From Breznakiella homolactica (GTDB lineage: Bacteria > Spirochaetota > Spirochaetia > Treponematales > Breznakiellaceae), in assembly GCF_016616095.2 (NCBI RefSeq), contig NZ_CP067089.2, positions 2,666,001-2,730,000 on the forward strand: DNA of 64,000 bases, written 5' to 3'. The position numbers and the translations under genes are program-made. Positions 27,278-36,306 of this stretch are shown piece by piece. Each line of letters begins with the position of its first letter. The stretch's first letter is position 1. Under the pieces are notes generated by a model. It was not told where the DNA came from, did not search any database, and saw only the letters and a list, made by a program, of their open reading frames with translations.

Positions 27278-27793
27278 ATGGAAAAGCGCCGCATAGATGA
27301 ACATACAATTTTCCGTTTTGCCGGAGAACAGGATACCGCTTTGATTCTGCAGTTTATCAGGGAACTGGCGGAATACGAAAAAATGGAAGACCAGGTCAGC
27401 GCCACCGAAGATCTGCTGAAGAAAACAATTTTTACCGACCGGAAGGCGGAAGTCATTATCTGCGAATACGATTCCCATCCCGCGGGATTCATGCTTTTCT
27501 TCCATAACTACTCAACCTTCCTGGGCAAGCCGGGAATCTACATCGAGGACCTTTACGTTAAACCATTCCTGCGGGGAAAAGGTTTGGGCGGAAAACTGCT
27601 GTCCTACGCGGCGGAGCTTGCCCTGGAACGGGGCTGCGGACGCCTGGAATGGTCATGCCTCGACTGGAACGAACCATCGATATCGTTCTACAAAAAGAAA
27701 GGGGCCGTTCCCATGGATGAATGGACCGTGTACCGGGTTTCCGGAGAAGGCTTGAAAAAACTGGCGGAAAACGGACAGACCGCCGGGGTTTAG
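27278..27793 (+). CDS. GNAT acetyltransferase, diamine acetyltransferase-like
   Basis: 171 residues. It follows the SAT1-like pattern: FIRELAEYEKMEDQVSAT, HPAGFMLFFHNYSTFLGKPG, IYIEDLYVKPFLRGKGLG with the acetyl-CoA loop, then WSCLDWNEPSISFYKKKGA. The likely substrate is a polyamine, thialysine or similar amine. GGAGGA precedes the ATG at 27278; the gene lies 13 nt before the YcaQ-like gene. Confidence 0.9.
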   Translation: MEKRRIDEHTIFRFAGEQDTALILQFIRELAEYEKMEDQVSATEDLLKKTIFTDRKAEVIICEYDSHPAGFMLFFHNYSTFLGKPGIYIEDLYVKPFLRGKGLGGKLLSYAAELALERGCGRLEWSCLDWNEPSISFYKKKGAVPMDEWTVYRVSGEGLKKLAENGQTAGV

Positions 27794-27806
27794 CGGGAAC
27801 AGTGTT

Positions 27807-28976
27807 ATGAACAAAAATACCGAAACCATTCACGCTTCAAAAGAAGAAATCCGCAGGTACCTGCTCAGCTACCAGCACCTTGCCGGTACCGGGGAATTTC
27901 CCGGAGGGCCGTCCGCGTTTATCAGAAGAGCGGGCTGCATTCAGTTTGATCCCTTAGATACGGTGGGGAGAAACCCCGACCTTGTCCTGCAGTCCCGGTT
28001 CCCGGAATACCGGAAAGGTGACATAGACAAGCTCCTGTATGAAGACAGGGTACTCTTTGATGTGTGGGATAAAAACATGGCCATCTGCGCCGTGGAGGAC
28101 TGGCCGTATTTTTCCCGGTTCAGGAACCATTTTAAACCCCACGCGGAAAAGATGAAGGGTGCCATAAAAACAATTACCGCGTATCTGGAAAAAAACGAGT
28201 CCGCCTGTTCCTCCGACTTTGCCCTGGAAGACAAAGTTCCCTGGCATTACGGTCCCCAGCGGACCGCGAAGGCCGCGCTGGAATGCATGTGCTACACCGG
28301 CAAAGCGGTGGTGCACCATAAAAAGGGAACCCGGCGGTATTACGCCCTGGCGAAAAACCACATCCCCGGGGAGTTCTATTCCATGAAAGACCCCAATACA
28401 TCGGACAGCGCGTTCTATCAATGGATGGTGCTGCGGCGGGTCAGCAGCATCGGGCTCCTGTGGAACCGGGGCAGCGACGCGTGGCTCGGGCCGGTGGGCT
28501 TCAAAAGCGAAGGCCGCTCAAAGGCTTTTGAAACCCTCGCCAAAAAAGGCTCCCTTATAAAAATCCTGGCGGAAGGAATATCCGAGCCCCTGTTCATAGC
28601 GGCGGAGAACCTTCCCCTCCTCCGGGCGGCCCGCGAAGGGGCGCCTCTGCCGGAAACGGTCCGGTTCATCGCGCCCCTGGACAATCTGATCTGGGACCGG
28701 AAACTGATCAAGGCCATCTTCAATTTCGATTACACCTGGGAAGTCTATGTTCCCCAAAACAAACGCCGGTACGGGTACTACGTACTGCCGGTACTCTGCG
28801 GGGAGAGTTTTATCGGAAGAATCGAAATGAAAACCGACAGGGAAACGGACACCCTGGCGGTGGAGAATTTCTGGCCCGAAGAAGGGGTCTATGCTCCGGG
28901 GAAACACGGAAAAGCCCTGGACCGGGGACTCGAACGTTTCGCCGCCTACAACCGGTGTACGAAGATTACCCGCTAG
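27807..28976 (+). CDS. YcaQ/AlkZ-like winged-helix DNA glycosylase
   Basis: 389 residues of the HTH_42 family, whose members (E. coli YcaQ, Streptomyces AlkZ) remove bulky or crosslinked bases. Residues 46-48 are QFD in RAGCIQFDPLDTVGRNPD, matching the catalytic Q-hydrophobic-D of the YcaQ group. Later segments, IAPLDNLIWDRKLI and GYYVLPVLCGESFIGRIEMK, are family-typical. It probably protects the genome from alkylating crosslinks. The repeat locus begins just after its stop. Confidence 0.88.
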   Translation: MNKNTETIHASKEEIRRYLLSYQHLAGTGEFPGGPSAFIRRAGCIQFDPLDTVGRNPDLVLQSRFPEYRKGDIDKLLYEDRVLFDVWDKNMAICAVEDWPYFSRFRNHFKPHAEKMKGAIKTITAYLEKNESACSSDFALEDKVPWHYGPQRTAKAALECMCYTGKAVVHHKKGTRRYYALAKNHIPGEFYSMKDPNTSDSAFYQWMVLRRVSSIGLLWNRGSDAWLGPVGFKSEGRSKAFETLAKKGSLIKILAEGISEPLFIAAENLPLLRAAREGAPLPETVRFIAPLDNLIWDRKLIKAIFNFDYTWEVYVPQNKRRYGYYVLPVLCGESFIGRIEMKTDRETDTLAVENFWPEEGVYAPGKHGKALDRGLERFAAYNRCTKITR

Positions 28977-29001
28977 GACGAAAAAGCACAGCAGCATGGA
29001 G

Positions 29002-29193
29002 ACACCGGATTCGGGGGTCCTGCCGGGAGGTATGGGGTATGGCTCCGTGTCGGCCTGCGGCCTCGAAAGTCGCTCATACCCCATACCGCCCGGGAACCCG
29101 AAGTGGGGGTAGCGTAAGCCTTGCCGCCCCTGGCAGCAAAACTCCACACATGATGCGGCAAGGCTGGAGCGAGGGGGAGCAGCCCTCTTGACC
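29002..29193 (+). repeat. Covarying-arm hairpin element, copy 1, with module B
   Basis: The 35-nt core (29041-29075) starts GGCTCCGTGTCGGCCTGCGG and ends CTCGAAAGTCGCTC. It is flanked by perfectly complementary 12-nt arms GGTATGGGGTAT (29029-29040) and ATACCCCATACC (29076-29087), plus CCGGG/CCCGG further out. Module B (about 29094-29190) starts GAACCCGAAGTGGGGGT, has GCAAAACTCCACA in the middle and ends GGCTGGAGCGAGGGGGAGC; it recurs near copy 3. Confidence 0.85.
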
Positions 29194-29386
29194 GGGGCAG
29201 CACAGAGCCGGTTAAGCCGGAAAGCACCCGGGCCGTAACGGCAGCGCCGGGTGTCATAGAGCAATGGGTTTGAGCGACTTTCGAGGCCGCAGGCCGCTGA
29301 GGAGCCAAACCCATTGCTCTATGACGGGCCCCGCGGCACCGGCATGCCCGGGTGCTTTCCGGCTTGAAAGACTCGGTGCTCCCCCG
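29194..29386 (-). repeat. Covarying-arm hairpin element, copy 2
   Basis: The core is in inverse orientation (29272-29306). Its arms are a perfect 18-bp pair, TCATAGAGCAATGGGTTT (29254-29271) and its complement (29307-29324). An outer 20-bp perfect pair, AAGCCGGAAAGCACCCGGGC (29214-29233) with its complement at 29346-29365, makes the whole element one nested palindrome of about 190 bp. It ends about 40 bp before proA. Confidence 0.88.
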
Positions 29387-29426
29387 CATCTTGCAAGAGC
29401 GCCCAAAGACTTTTATGATAAGTACC

Positions 29427-30689
29427 ATGAATTCACTGGATCACCTATTCGATTCCCTGAAGAAGGCTCAGGCCCGGCTGGAACTCCAGACCCGGCACGC
29501 CAAGGATAATGCCCTCCGCAGCGTCATGGCCGCCCTGGACAACGCCAGGGAGGATATACTCGCGGCCAACAGAGCCGATGTGGAACGGGCCCGGTCGGGC
29601 GGCATGAAGGAAGCCCTGATTGACCGGCTGGCCCTGGACAGCGGACGTATCACCGGAATAATAGACAGCATCGATACCATTATCCGCCAGGAAGATCCAA
29701 TACAGAAAGTGAAAGCCGGCTGGACCATGCCCAACGGGCTTTTTATCGAGCAGATCACCGTACCTCTGGGGGTGGCGGCAATTATCTATGAGTCCCGGCC
29801 CAATGTTACGGTGGACGCGTTTTCCCTGGCTTACAAGGCGGGATGCGCCATACTGCTGCGGGGTTCCTCCGCGGCCCTGGAATCGAACAGGACCATTGTA
29901 CGGGCGATTAAGGACGGACTGTCCCGGGGCGGCGGCATTGCCGACGCGGTGGCTTTGGCGGATTCCGGCAGCCGGGATGAGATCGATATTATTCTCAATG
30001 CCCGGGGAAAAATTGACGTGGTACTCCCCCGGGGCGGAAAGGAACTTATCCGGCGGGTGGTGGAAAACGCCCGGGTCCCGGTCATCGAGACCGGCGAAGG
30101 GAACTGCCATATTTACGTTGAACCCAGCGCCGATATCGGGAACGCGGCGGGTATAATCGAAAACGCGAAACTCCAGAAACCCGGGGCCTGCAACGCGGCG
30201 GAAACCCTCCTGGTCCGCCGGGAGATTGCCGCGGATCTTATGCCTTTGGTTGCGCAGCGCCTGGCCGGAAAAGCGCAGCTCCGCTGCGACGAACGGTCCA
30301 AAGCCGCCATCGGCAGTGTTCCCGCCGGGCTCGATCTCAGGGACGCCGACGACTCAGACTGGGGAACGGAATTCCTCGATTATACCCTGGCGGTAAAAAC
30401 CGTCGATTCCCTGGACGAAGCCATAACCCATATCAACACCTACGGAACGAAACATTCCGAAGCCATCCTGACGAAAAACCTGGATTCCGCCGGGGAGTTC
30501 CAGCGGCGGGTGGACGCCGCCTGTGTGTACACCAACGCGTCCATCCGGTTTACCGACGGCGGGGAATTCGGATTCGGCGCGGAGCTGGGAATCAGTACTC
30601 AGAAGTTCCACGCCCGGGGCCCCATGGGCCTTGAAGCCCTGACCACCATCAAGTACCGTATCAGCGGCTCAGGCCAGATTCGCCCATAG
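29427..30689 (+). CDS. proA: Gamma-glutamyl phosphate reductase
   Basis: About 420 residues. It reduces glutamyl-5-phosphate to glutamate semialdehyde in proline synthesis. Conserved features are VPLGVAAIIYESRPNVTVDA, LLRGSSAALESNR, and the catalytic Cys in LQKPGACNAAETLLV. ATG 29427 and ATG 29415 are both possible and neither has a clear ribosome site; a longer in-frame reading starts inside repeat copy 2 and is not believed. First of a proA-proB-proC run. Confidence 0.96.
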   Translation: MNSLDHLFDSLKKAQARLELQTRHAKDNALRSVMAALDNAREDILAANRADVERARSGGMKEALIDRLALDSGRITGIIDSIDTIIRQEDPIQKVKAGWTMPNGLFIEQITVPLGVAAIIYESRPNVTVDAFSLAYKAGCAILLRGSSAALESNRTIVRAIKDGLSRGGGIADAVALADSGSRDEIDIILNARGKIDVVLPRGGKELIRRVVENARVPVIETGEGNCHIYVEPSADIGNAAGIIENAKLQKPGACNAAETLLVRREIAADLMPLVAQRLAGKAQLRCDERSKAAIGSVPAGLDLRDADDSDWGTEFLDYTLAVKTVDSLDEAITHINTYGTKHSEAILTKNLDSAGEFQRRVDAACVYTNASIRFTDGGEFGFGAELGISTQKFHARGPMGLEALTTIKYRISGSGQIRP

Positions 30690-30700
30690 GATATTTTTGC

Positions 30701-31489
30701 ATGATTCCCCAATTGATCGCGGATTCCCGCAAAATCGTAATAAAGATCGGCTCCAATACCCTGGCGGACAAGGACGGCAGGGTCAACCGGAATTTTCTGA
30801 ATGAATTCGCGGAACAGGCCGGCCGGTTTATCAAAAACGGCAAACAGCTGGTGATTGTTTCCTCCGGAGCCCGCATCGCGGGACTTTCGGCAATGGGGAA
30901 ATGGGCCCGGAAGCAGGATCTCCATTACAAACAGGCGCTCTGCGCGGTGGGCCAGGTGGAACTCATGGAGGCGTGGAAAACGGCCTTTGAGCCCATGGGT
31001 ATCCACATTGCCCAGCTGCTTCTGACCAGGGATGACTTCGGTGATTCCATCCGTACCCTGAATATGCGGAACACCCTCTTCACCCTGGTGGACGAAGGCA
31101 TTGTTCCCATCATCAACGAAAACGATTCAGTGTGTGTGGATGAAATCAAGATCGGCGACAACGATACCCTGGCGGCCCAGTCCGCGGTGCTCTGGAGCGC
31201 CGATCTGCTCATACTTTTCAGCGATATTGACGGACTCTTCAATAAGAACCCCAAGGATCATCCCGACGCGGAACTCCTTCCCGAGGTCCGGGATATCTGC
31301 GCAGTTAAATCAGCCATAACCATCGGCGGCGCCAACAGTTTCGGAACCGGGGGTATCGCCACAAAAATCGAAGCCGCGGAACGGGTCGTTTCCTACGGGA
31401 TACCCATGATCCTCGCCCACGGGGGAAAACCCGGGGCCCTGGAAGCCCTGGCCAACGGCAGCCAGCCGGGGACGGCCTTTCTCGCCTGA
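30701..31489 (+). CDS. proB: Glutamate 5-kinase without PUA domain
   Basis: 262 residues, the short form (amino-acid kinase domain only; the E. coli enzyme is 367 with a PUA domain). Motifs: VIKIGSNTLADKDG, IVSSGARIAGLSAMG, PIINENDSVCVDEI, and DNDTLAAQSA. It phosphorylates glutamate, the first step to proline, and starts 12 nt after proA. Loss of PUA can alter feedback control, but this is not established here. Confidence 0.95.
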   Translation: MIPQLIADSRKIVIKIGSNTLADKDGRVNRNFLNEFAEQAGRFIKNGKQLVIVSSGARIAGLSAMGKWARKQDLHYKQALCAVGQVELMEAWKTAFEPMGIHIAQLLLTRDDFGDSIRTLNMRNTLFTLVDEGIVPIINENDSVCVDEIKIGDNDTLAAQSAVLWSADLLILFSDIDGLFNKNPKDHPDAELLPEVRDICAVKSAITIGGANSFGTGGIATKIEAAERVVSYGIPMILAHGGKPGALEALANGSQPGTAFLA

Positions 31490-31526
31490 CCCGGCTTTTC
31501 CGCGCTGAATAAAAACGGAGAAAACC

Positions 31527-32354
31527 ATGGACATACGCATCAGCTGCATCGGCAGCGGAAATATGGGAGGCGCCCTCATGCGGGGGGCCGCAAAAATAAC
31601 CGGCGGAAAAAATATAACATTTACAGACGCCGATACGGCCAAGGCGGAAACACTGGCCCGGGATCTGGGGGCATCGGTACTGCGGGACAACAGCGAAGCC
31701 GCCCGGTACGGAGATTATATTTTCCTGGCGGTTAAACCCCAGATACTCCCCGGGGTGCTTAAAGAAATTGCCCCAGTTCTGCGGGAACGGTTTGACGCGG
31801 GGAATCCCGGTATTGTGGTTTCCATGGCCGCGGGTTTTACCATCGGGGCGATCCTTTCGGAGCTGGCCAATCCCGGACAGCCCGCGGTGCGGATGATGCC
31901 CAACACTCCGGCCCTCATTGCCAGGGGAGTTATCGCCTATACCCCGTCCCAAGGCGTGCCGGATACGGCATTGGCCCGGCTGAATGAAATACTGTCCGAA
32001 ACGGGAATCGTGGACCGCGTCCCGGAAGAGTACCTCGACGGGGTTACCGCCCTTTCCGGGTCCGGGCCGGCGTTTACCTATATGTTTATCGAAGCTTTGG
32101 CCGAAGGGGGTGTCCGGGCGGGGCTCCCCCGGGAGCTTGCCCTGAAGCACGCGGCTCAGACGGTTCTCGGCGCCGCCGCCATGGTGCAGGAAACGGGCCG
32201 CACCCCGGAGGAACTCACGGCCATGGTGGCATCCCCGGGGGGAACGACCCTGGCGGGGATCGGCGCTCTGGAAAAGGGCGGATTCACGGATACCGCGGCG
32301 GCGGCGGTGGACGCGGCCTTCCGGCGGGCGGGAGAACTGGGACGGCGGGAATAA
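31527..32354 (+). CDS. proC: Pyrroline-5-carboxylate reductase
   Basis: 275 residues. NAD(P)-binding motif IGSGNMGGALMRGA at the N-terminus; FLAVKPQILPGVLKE; RMMPNTPALIARG; and the C-terminal signature ALSGSGPAFTYMFIEALAEG. It completes proline synthesis in the same transcript as proA and proB. GGAG precedes the ATG. Confidence 0.96.
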   Translation: MDIRISCIGSGNMGGALMRGAAKITGGKNITFTDADTAKAETLARDLGASVLRDNSEAARYGDYIFLAVKPQILPGVLKEIAPVLRERFDAGNPGIVVSMAAGFTIGAILSELANPGQPAVRMMPNTPALIARGVIAYTPSQGVPDTALARLNEILSETGIVDRVPEEYLDGVTALSGSGPAFTYMFIEALAEGGVRAGLPRELALKHAAQTVLGAAAMVQETGRTPEELTAMVASPGGTTLAGIGALEKGGFTDTAAAAVDAAFRRAGELGRRE

Positions 32355-32373
32355 TTTCCCGCCGGATCACAGA

Positions 32374-32394
32374 CAGCGGAATCCTATTCCGCTG
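32374..32394. terminator. Bidirectional hairpin between proC and the DUF4349 gene
   Basis: CAGCGGAAT (32374-32382) and its exact complement (32386-32394) form a 9-bp stem with a 3-nt loop. On the plus strand ATTTCTTCC follows, a weak T-rich tail. It straddles the stop codon of the minus-strand gene. Confidence 0.5.
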
Positions 32395-33304
32395 ATTTCT
32401 TCCCGCCTGTTTTGGAACCGCCTTTGCCTTTGGCAAGGCGCCACAGTTTTTTCAGCAGGCCGATCTTTCCGAAGAGCAGCCAGTAGAAGAGCGACAGCAG
32501 CAGTACTATGGGAATTCCGTATACCACGATTCCTATAAGCACCACCACCACCGTGGCCGAAAAATCGCCGAAGGATCTGAAGATATCCCCGATCCGGTCG
32601 CCCAGGGTTGGTTTCGAATAGGACACCGCCGTGACAGGTCCCAGCAGTTCCAGGTTTACCGTAGCGTAATCCACGAGATCCGAAAGGCCCTTGAGTTCCG
32701 TACCCACCCAGTCGATTTCATTCTGAAGTTCGGCGATGCGTTTTTCCACCGACAGGATTTCTTCAATATTCGCCGCCTTCCCGAGGTATCCCTGGAAGGT
32801 CCGCAGAAGTTCCCGCTTGGTTTCGAGCCGGCCTTCAAGGTCGTAATACCGCAGGGTGACATCCTCCGCGGTCTCGGTGCGGTACAGCGGCCGGCCTATG
32901 GAATCCAGGGACGAAAGAAAATCGCCGTAGGACGCGGAAGGAATCCGGATGGTGTAGCTCCTGGAGTTTTCATATACCGTACTGTACGAAATATACGCGC
33001 CATATTGTTTGAGGGTATCCGTCAGGCTCTGCACGGTTTCATCCAGGTCCTGGACACGGTAGCGGATGGTGGCCTGCCTGACGAGCTTCCGCTCAACCCC
33101 CGCGGCGGTGGCGGCCTCCGCTGATTGGGGAACCTCGGGAGAAGCCTCCGGTGCCGCCGCGTTCCGGGACATCTGCGCCGAGCCGCCGGAGGCCATATCG
33201 GCGGCAGCGAAGGATTCATACGAGCCCTTTCCGCCGCAGGAGACAAAAGCCATCCCCAGGATCACAAGCAACGTGACAGCAATCCATCTGTTCTTCTTCA
33301 GCAT
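32384..33304 (-). CDS. DUF4349 lipoprotein with C-terminal membrane anchor
   Basis: 306 residues. The lipobox is MAFVSCGGKG; after a Ser/Ala-rich linker comes the DUF4349 region (KLVRQATIRYRVQDLDETVQ), a coiled coil (EEILSVEKRIAELQNEIDWV), then a membrane helix (VVLIGIVVYGIPIVLLLSL) and a basic tail. A periplasmic envelope protein of unknown role. It is the last gene of the trxB operon, 39 nt after the yjbQ-like gene. Confidence 0.88.
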   Translation of the reverse strand: MLKKNRWIAVTLLVILGMAFVSCGGKGSYESFAAADMASGGSAQMSRNAAAPEASPEVPQSAEAATAAGVERKLVRQATIRYRVQDLDETVQSLTDTLKQYGAYISYSTVYENSRSYTIRIPSASYGDFLSSLDSIGRPLYRTETAEDVTLRYYDLEGRLETKRELLRTFQGYLGKAANIEEILSVEKRIAELQNEIDWVGTELKGLSDLVDYATVNLELLGPVTAVSYSKPTLGDRIGDIFRSFGDFSATVVVVLIGIVVYGIPIVLLLSLFYWLLFGKIGLLKKLWRLAKGKGGSKTGGKKSAE

Positions 33305-33343
33305 ACATACTCCTAATTATTAATAAATACGGAAACACTGCGT

Positions 33344-33748
33344 TTATTCACCGAGAACCCGCACATGGACGTGCCGGGTCCTGGGACCGTCGTATTCGTT
33401 GAACCAGATGCCCTGCCAGGTTCCCAGGAGCAGGCGGCCGCCGGTAACGATAACGGTCAGGGACGGACCCACCAGGGCGGTTTTAGTATGGGCCGCGGAG
33501 TTGCCTTCGCCGTGGCGGAATTCCCGGCGGTCCGGGGAAATGGAATCCAGGGCGAAGAGCACATCCCGGGGAACGTCGGGGTCGGCGTTTTCGTTGATGG
33601 TAACCGCCGCGGTGGTATGGGGAACGAAAACCACGCAGATACCCTCCCGAACGCCGGAACGGGAAACGATGGACTCGACCTCCCGGGTAACGGCAACCCA
33701 TTCATCCTTTGCCCTGGTTTTTACGTTGAAACTTTCTAAAATGGTCAT
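33344..33748 (-). CDS. YjbQ/UPF0047 family protein
   Basis: 134 residues. Signature: REGICVVFVPHTTAAVTINE and LLLGTWQGIWFNEYDGPRTR, with the conserved Glu/His metal site. Family members show weak thiamine-phosphate synthase activity, but the true role is unsettled. ATG 33748 follows GGAGGA; the longer reading to 33787 is leader. Confidence 0.9.
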   Translation of the reverse strand: MTILESFNVKTRAKDEWVAVTREVESIVSRSGVREGICVVFVPHTTAAVTINENADPDVPRDVLFALDSISPDRREFRHGEGNSAAHTKTALVGPSLTVIVTGGRLLLGTWQGIWFNEYDGPRTRHVHVRVLGE

Positions 33749-33800
33749 GGTTCCTCCCATGGCAACCGCATTATATTTGTACACCAATGCCGGGGGCCCG

Positions 33801-34631
33801 CTAATAATAGCTTATGCGGAAATCGGCGATTGTTTTAAACCCGATGCGGTCATAAACCGTCCTGGCTGGTATATTACTCTTTTTAACAAACAATGAAAGG
33901 CCCCAGCCTTTGGAGCAAAGCTCCCGGGCGAAGGCGGCGGCCATACTGGTCGCGATTCCCCTGCCCCGGAATTCCGGAAGCACATAGACACCGCCGATCT
34001 GGTACCGCGTAAAGGAACGGGCATTGGTATTGATCTTCCCGATAAGCCTGCCGCCGAGTTCCGCCACGAGAATTTCCTCCTCCGCCGCAATCCGTTCCAC
34101 CGAACGGCGGCACGCCGCCGGATTGAATTCGGCCCCCTTGGGAAGGACTTCCTCCTTTTCGTATGCCGCCTGGAGTTCGTACAGGGAATCCATATCCCCG
34201 GCCGCGGGACCCCGCAGGACAGGTCCGCCGGTACGCTCCGGCGCGGCGGGAACACCATCAAGAGCCATCAGGTCGTAGTCGATACCTTCGGCAAGCGGGA
34301 GTCCTTTCCCGGCGAGGATACGGTCCAGGACCGCGACATCGGCGGCGAGTCCCTGGACCGCGTGGATACTATATCTGTTCAGGAACCGGTCAAGGAATTC
34401 CGGCTTCGGACCTGTTCCCCAGGAAACCGGAAACAGGGAACGCCGGCTGTGCATGAGCAGCGCCTCGATTGTCCCGGCGTCATTGTACCGTCCCCAGATA
34501 TGGTTTCGGCCTCCTTCCCGAAGGAGCCGTCCGCAGGCGGAAACACAATACGGCTCATGGTCCCGGAGAAAGGCCTCAAGGCCGGGATCTTTTTCCCGGC
34601 GCATGCGTTTCCAGCGCCGGAGGTTATCCAT
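33801..34631 (-). CDS. GNAT-family N-acetyltransferase with extra N-terminal domain
   Basis: 276 residues from ATG 34631 (284 from an ATG at 34655). The C-terminal GNAT domain has the acetyl-CoA loop in YVLPEFRGRGIATSMAAAFA, then NIPARTVYDRIGFKTIADFR. The N-terminal 120 residues (EAFLRDHEPYCVSACGRLL) are a GNAT-like companion domain. Substrate unknown. The nearer start overlaps the GH3 gene by eight bases, suggesting coupling; the choice of start is uncertain. Confidence 0.83.
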   Translation of the reverse strand: MDNLRRWKRMRREKDPGLEAFLRDHEPYCVSACGRLLREGGRNHIWGRYNDAGTIEALLMHSRRSLFPVSWGTGPKPEFLDRFLNRYSIHAVQGLAADVAVLDRILAGKGLPLAEGIDYDLMALDGVPAAPERTGGPVLRGPAAGDMDSLYELQAAYEKEEVLPKGAEFNPAACRRSVERIAAEEEILVAELGGRLIGKINTNARSFTRYQIGGVYVLPEFRGRGIATSMAAAFARELCSKGWGLSLFVKKSNIPARTVYDRIGFKTIADFRISYY

Positions 34632-36306
34632 GGGGATCGGTCCAGCGGGGTTCATGCAGAGGGAATGGAATGGTTCCCTTGGCAGGGAAACGGCCCAGGA
34701 TCGCTGAAAATCCCGCTATAAAGGATTCCGCCGCGTAGCTGTACACCGCCACCGCCCCGTCGATCCAGGGAACCGTATCGAGATACACGGGGCTCAGAAC
34801 TGAAAAAACGACAACCCGCTTGCCCAGACTGCGCAGGTTCTGGAGAACCCTGAGTCCGGCTTCGTCGGAAAGGCAGAAAATAATCGTATCCGCCTGCCGG
34901 GCGTAGCGCAGCATTTCAGCAGTCCCCTGGGACGGGGAGTACCAATAGGACAGGGCATCGGGAAAGGCGGCTTTTCCGGCGGAAAAGAACTCCCGGAACT
35001 GTCCCGCCAGGAGCACCGAGCCCGCGTCTTCCGGCAGGAGCGGAAATACGGAATCGTCTCCCGGACTCTCCACCAGGGTAACGCTCCGGGCCGCGAGGTC
35101 GAGAAAAAACGCCGATCCTTCGGGGTCAGGAATTCCGGTCCGGACTTTATCCAGGTCCGGTATATAGGCAACCGCGGTGCCGCCCCGGAGGAATTCCAGC
35201 TTGGCCTTGAGAATACGCCGGGCGGCATCCCGGACACACTCCCGGAACACCGCGTCGGTTTCCATGGAAGCCGCAAGATATCGCCAGATCACATCGTTCA
35301 TATTGGGAGTCTTAGACAGCATGACGATATCGTTTCCCGCGAGAAGGGCTTCCTTGGCCGCCCGGGAAAGGCTCCCGGCGCTCATGGTGGCGCCGTTCAT
35401 CATCAGATCATCGGTAATGACAAGACCCGTAAATCCGATTTTATCCCGGAGTATATCCTTGAGGAACCATGATGAAAGCGACGCCGGGGTTGAGCCCGAG
35501 GGCGTCATGGGAAACGCGAGGTGGCCGCTCATGATCGCGGGGATACCTTCCTTTGAAAGCATGCGGTAGGGAACGAGTTCCCGGTTCCAGAGCACGTCAA
35601 AGGACGCGTCGATTTTCGGAAGCACCCCATGGGAATCGAGGTCCGTATCTCCGTGGCCGGGGTAGTGTTTCGCCGTGGCGATAACCCCGGCATCCCGGTG
35701 GCCTTTAACAAAGGCGGCGCCGAGAATACCTGCCTTTACCGGATCATCCCCGAAGGCCCGGGAACCTATCAGGGTTGAATCCCGGTTGGTATACAAATCC
35801 ACCGTGGGGGCGAAATTCATATTAATCCCGAGGAGCGCCAGCTCCCGGCCGATGTAATACCCGGAGTAGTACGCGTCCATGGGATAACCCGACGCGCCGA
35901 TGGCCATATTCCCCGGGGTTTCGCTGGTGGCTCCCTTTACGTGGCGTATCCACCCGCCTTCCTGGTCGGTGGCCACAAAAAGGGGAATCCCGAGACGGCC
36001 CTCCAGGGCTTTTTCCTGGAGGTTCCCCACGGTTTCCGCGAGCTGGAGGGTATTGTCGGTATTCCATCCGAAAATTTTAACCCCGCCGATATTCCGGTCC
36101 CGGATCCAGTCCATGATAAGCGGCGAAGGAGTTGCCCCGACCCATCCGAGCATGAATGTCTGGGCCAGGGCCTCCTCATCGGTCATTTCATCAACCAGGG
36201 CCCTGGACAATTCCTCCGGGGTTCCCGGTGAATTAAAATCCAGGCCGAAGAGTGTGCCCGCCAGGCACAGAAGTACGGGAATAACCAGAAACCGGCGCGG
36301 TATCAC
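34624..36306 (-). CDS. Exported glycoside hydrolase family 3 enzyme (NagZ-like)
   Basis: 560 residues from a GTG start, with a signal peptide (FLVIPVLLCLAGTLFG). The TIM-barrel has VATDQEGGWIRHVKGATSE, TAKHYPGHGDTDLDSHG (NagZ-type His/Asp dyad region) and the nucleophile in LVITDDLMMNGATMSAG. A second domain follows (VTLVESPGDDSVFPLLPEDA). Unlike cytosolic NagZ it is exported, so it may trim cell-wall or dietary N-acetylhexosaminides. The start overlaps the trxB stop by four bases (GTGA). Confidence 0.92.
   Translation of the reverse strand: MIPRRFLVIPVLLCLAGTLFGLDFNSPGTPEELSRALVDEMTDEEALAQTFMLGWVGATPSPLIMDWIRDRNIGGVKIFGWNTDNTLQLAETVGNLQEKALEGRLGIPLFVATDQEGGWIRHVKGATSETPGNMAIGASGYPMDAYYSGYYIGRELALLGINMNFAPTVDLYTNRDSTLIGSRAFGDDPVKAGILGAAFVKGHRDAGVIATAKHYPGHGDTDLDSHGVLPKIDASFDVLWNRELVPYRMLSKEGIPAIMSGHLAFPMTPSGSTPASLSSWFLKDILRDKIGFTGLVITDDLMMNGATMSAGSLSRAAKEALLAGNDIVMLSKTPNMNDVIWRYLAASMETDAVFRECVRDAARRILKAKLEFLRGGTAVAYIPDLDKVRTGIPDPEGSAFFLDLAARSVTLVESPGDDSVFPLLPEDAGSVLLAGQFREFFSAGKAAFPDALSYWYSPSQGTAEMLRYARQADTIIFCLSDEAGLRVLQNLRSLGKRVVVFSVLSPVYLDTVPWIDGAVAVYSYAAESFIAGFSAILGRFPAKGTIPFPLHEPRWTDPHG

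Noticed and set aside
28955..29509. Short reading frames through the hairpin repeats (also near 47337, 56629 and 61019)
   Set aside because: Their translations (for example DFRGRRPTRSH or SACGLESRS) are just the repeat core in one frame and recur wherever the element occurs. They are not genes.
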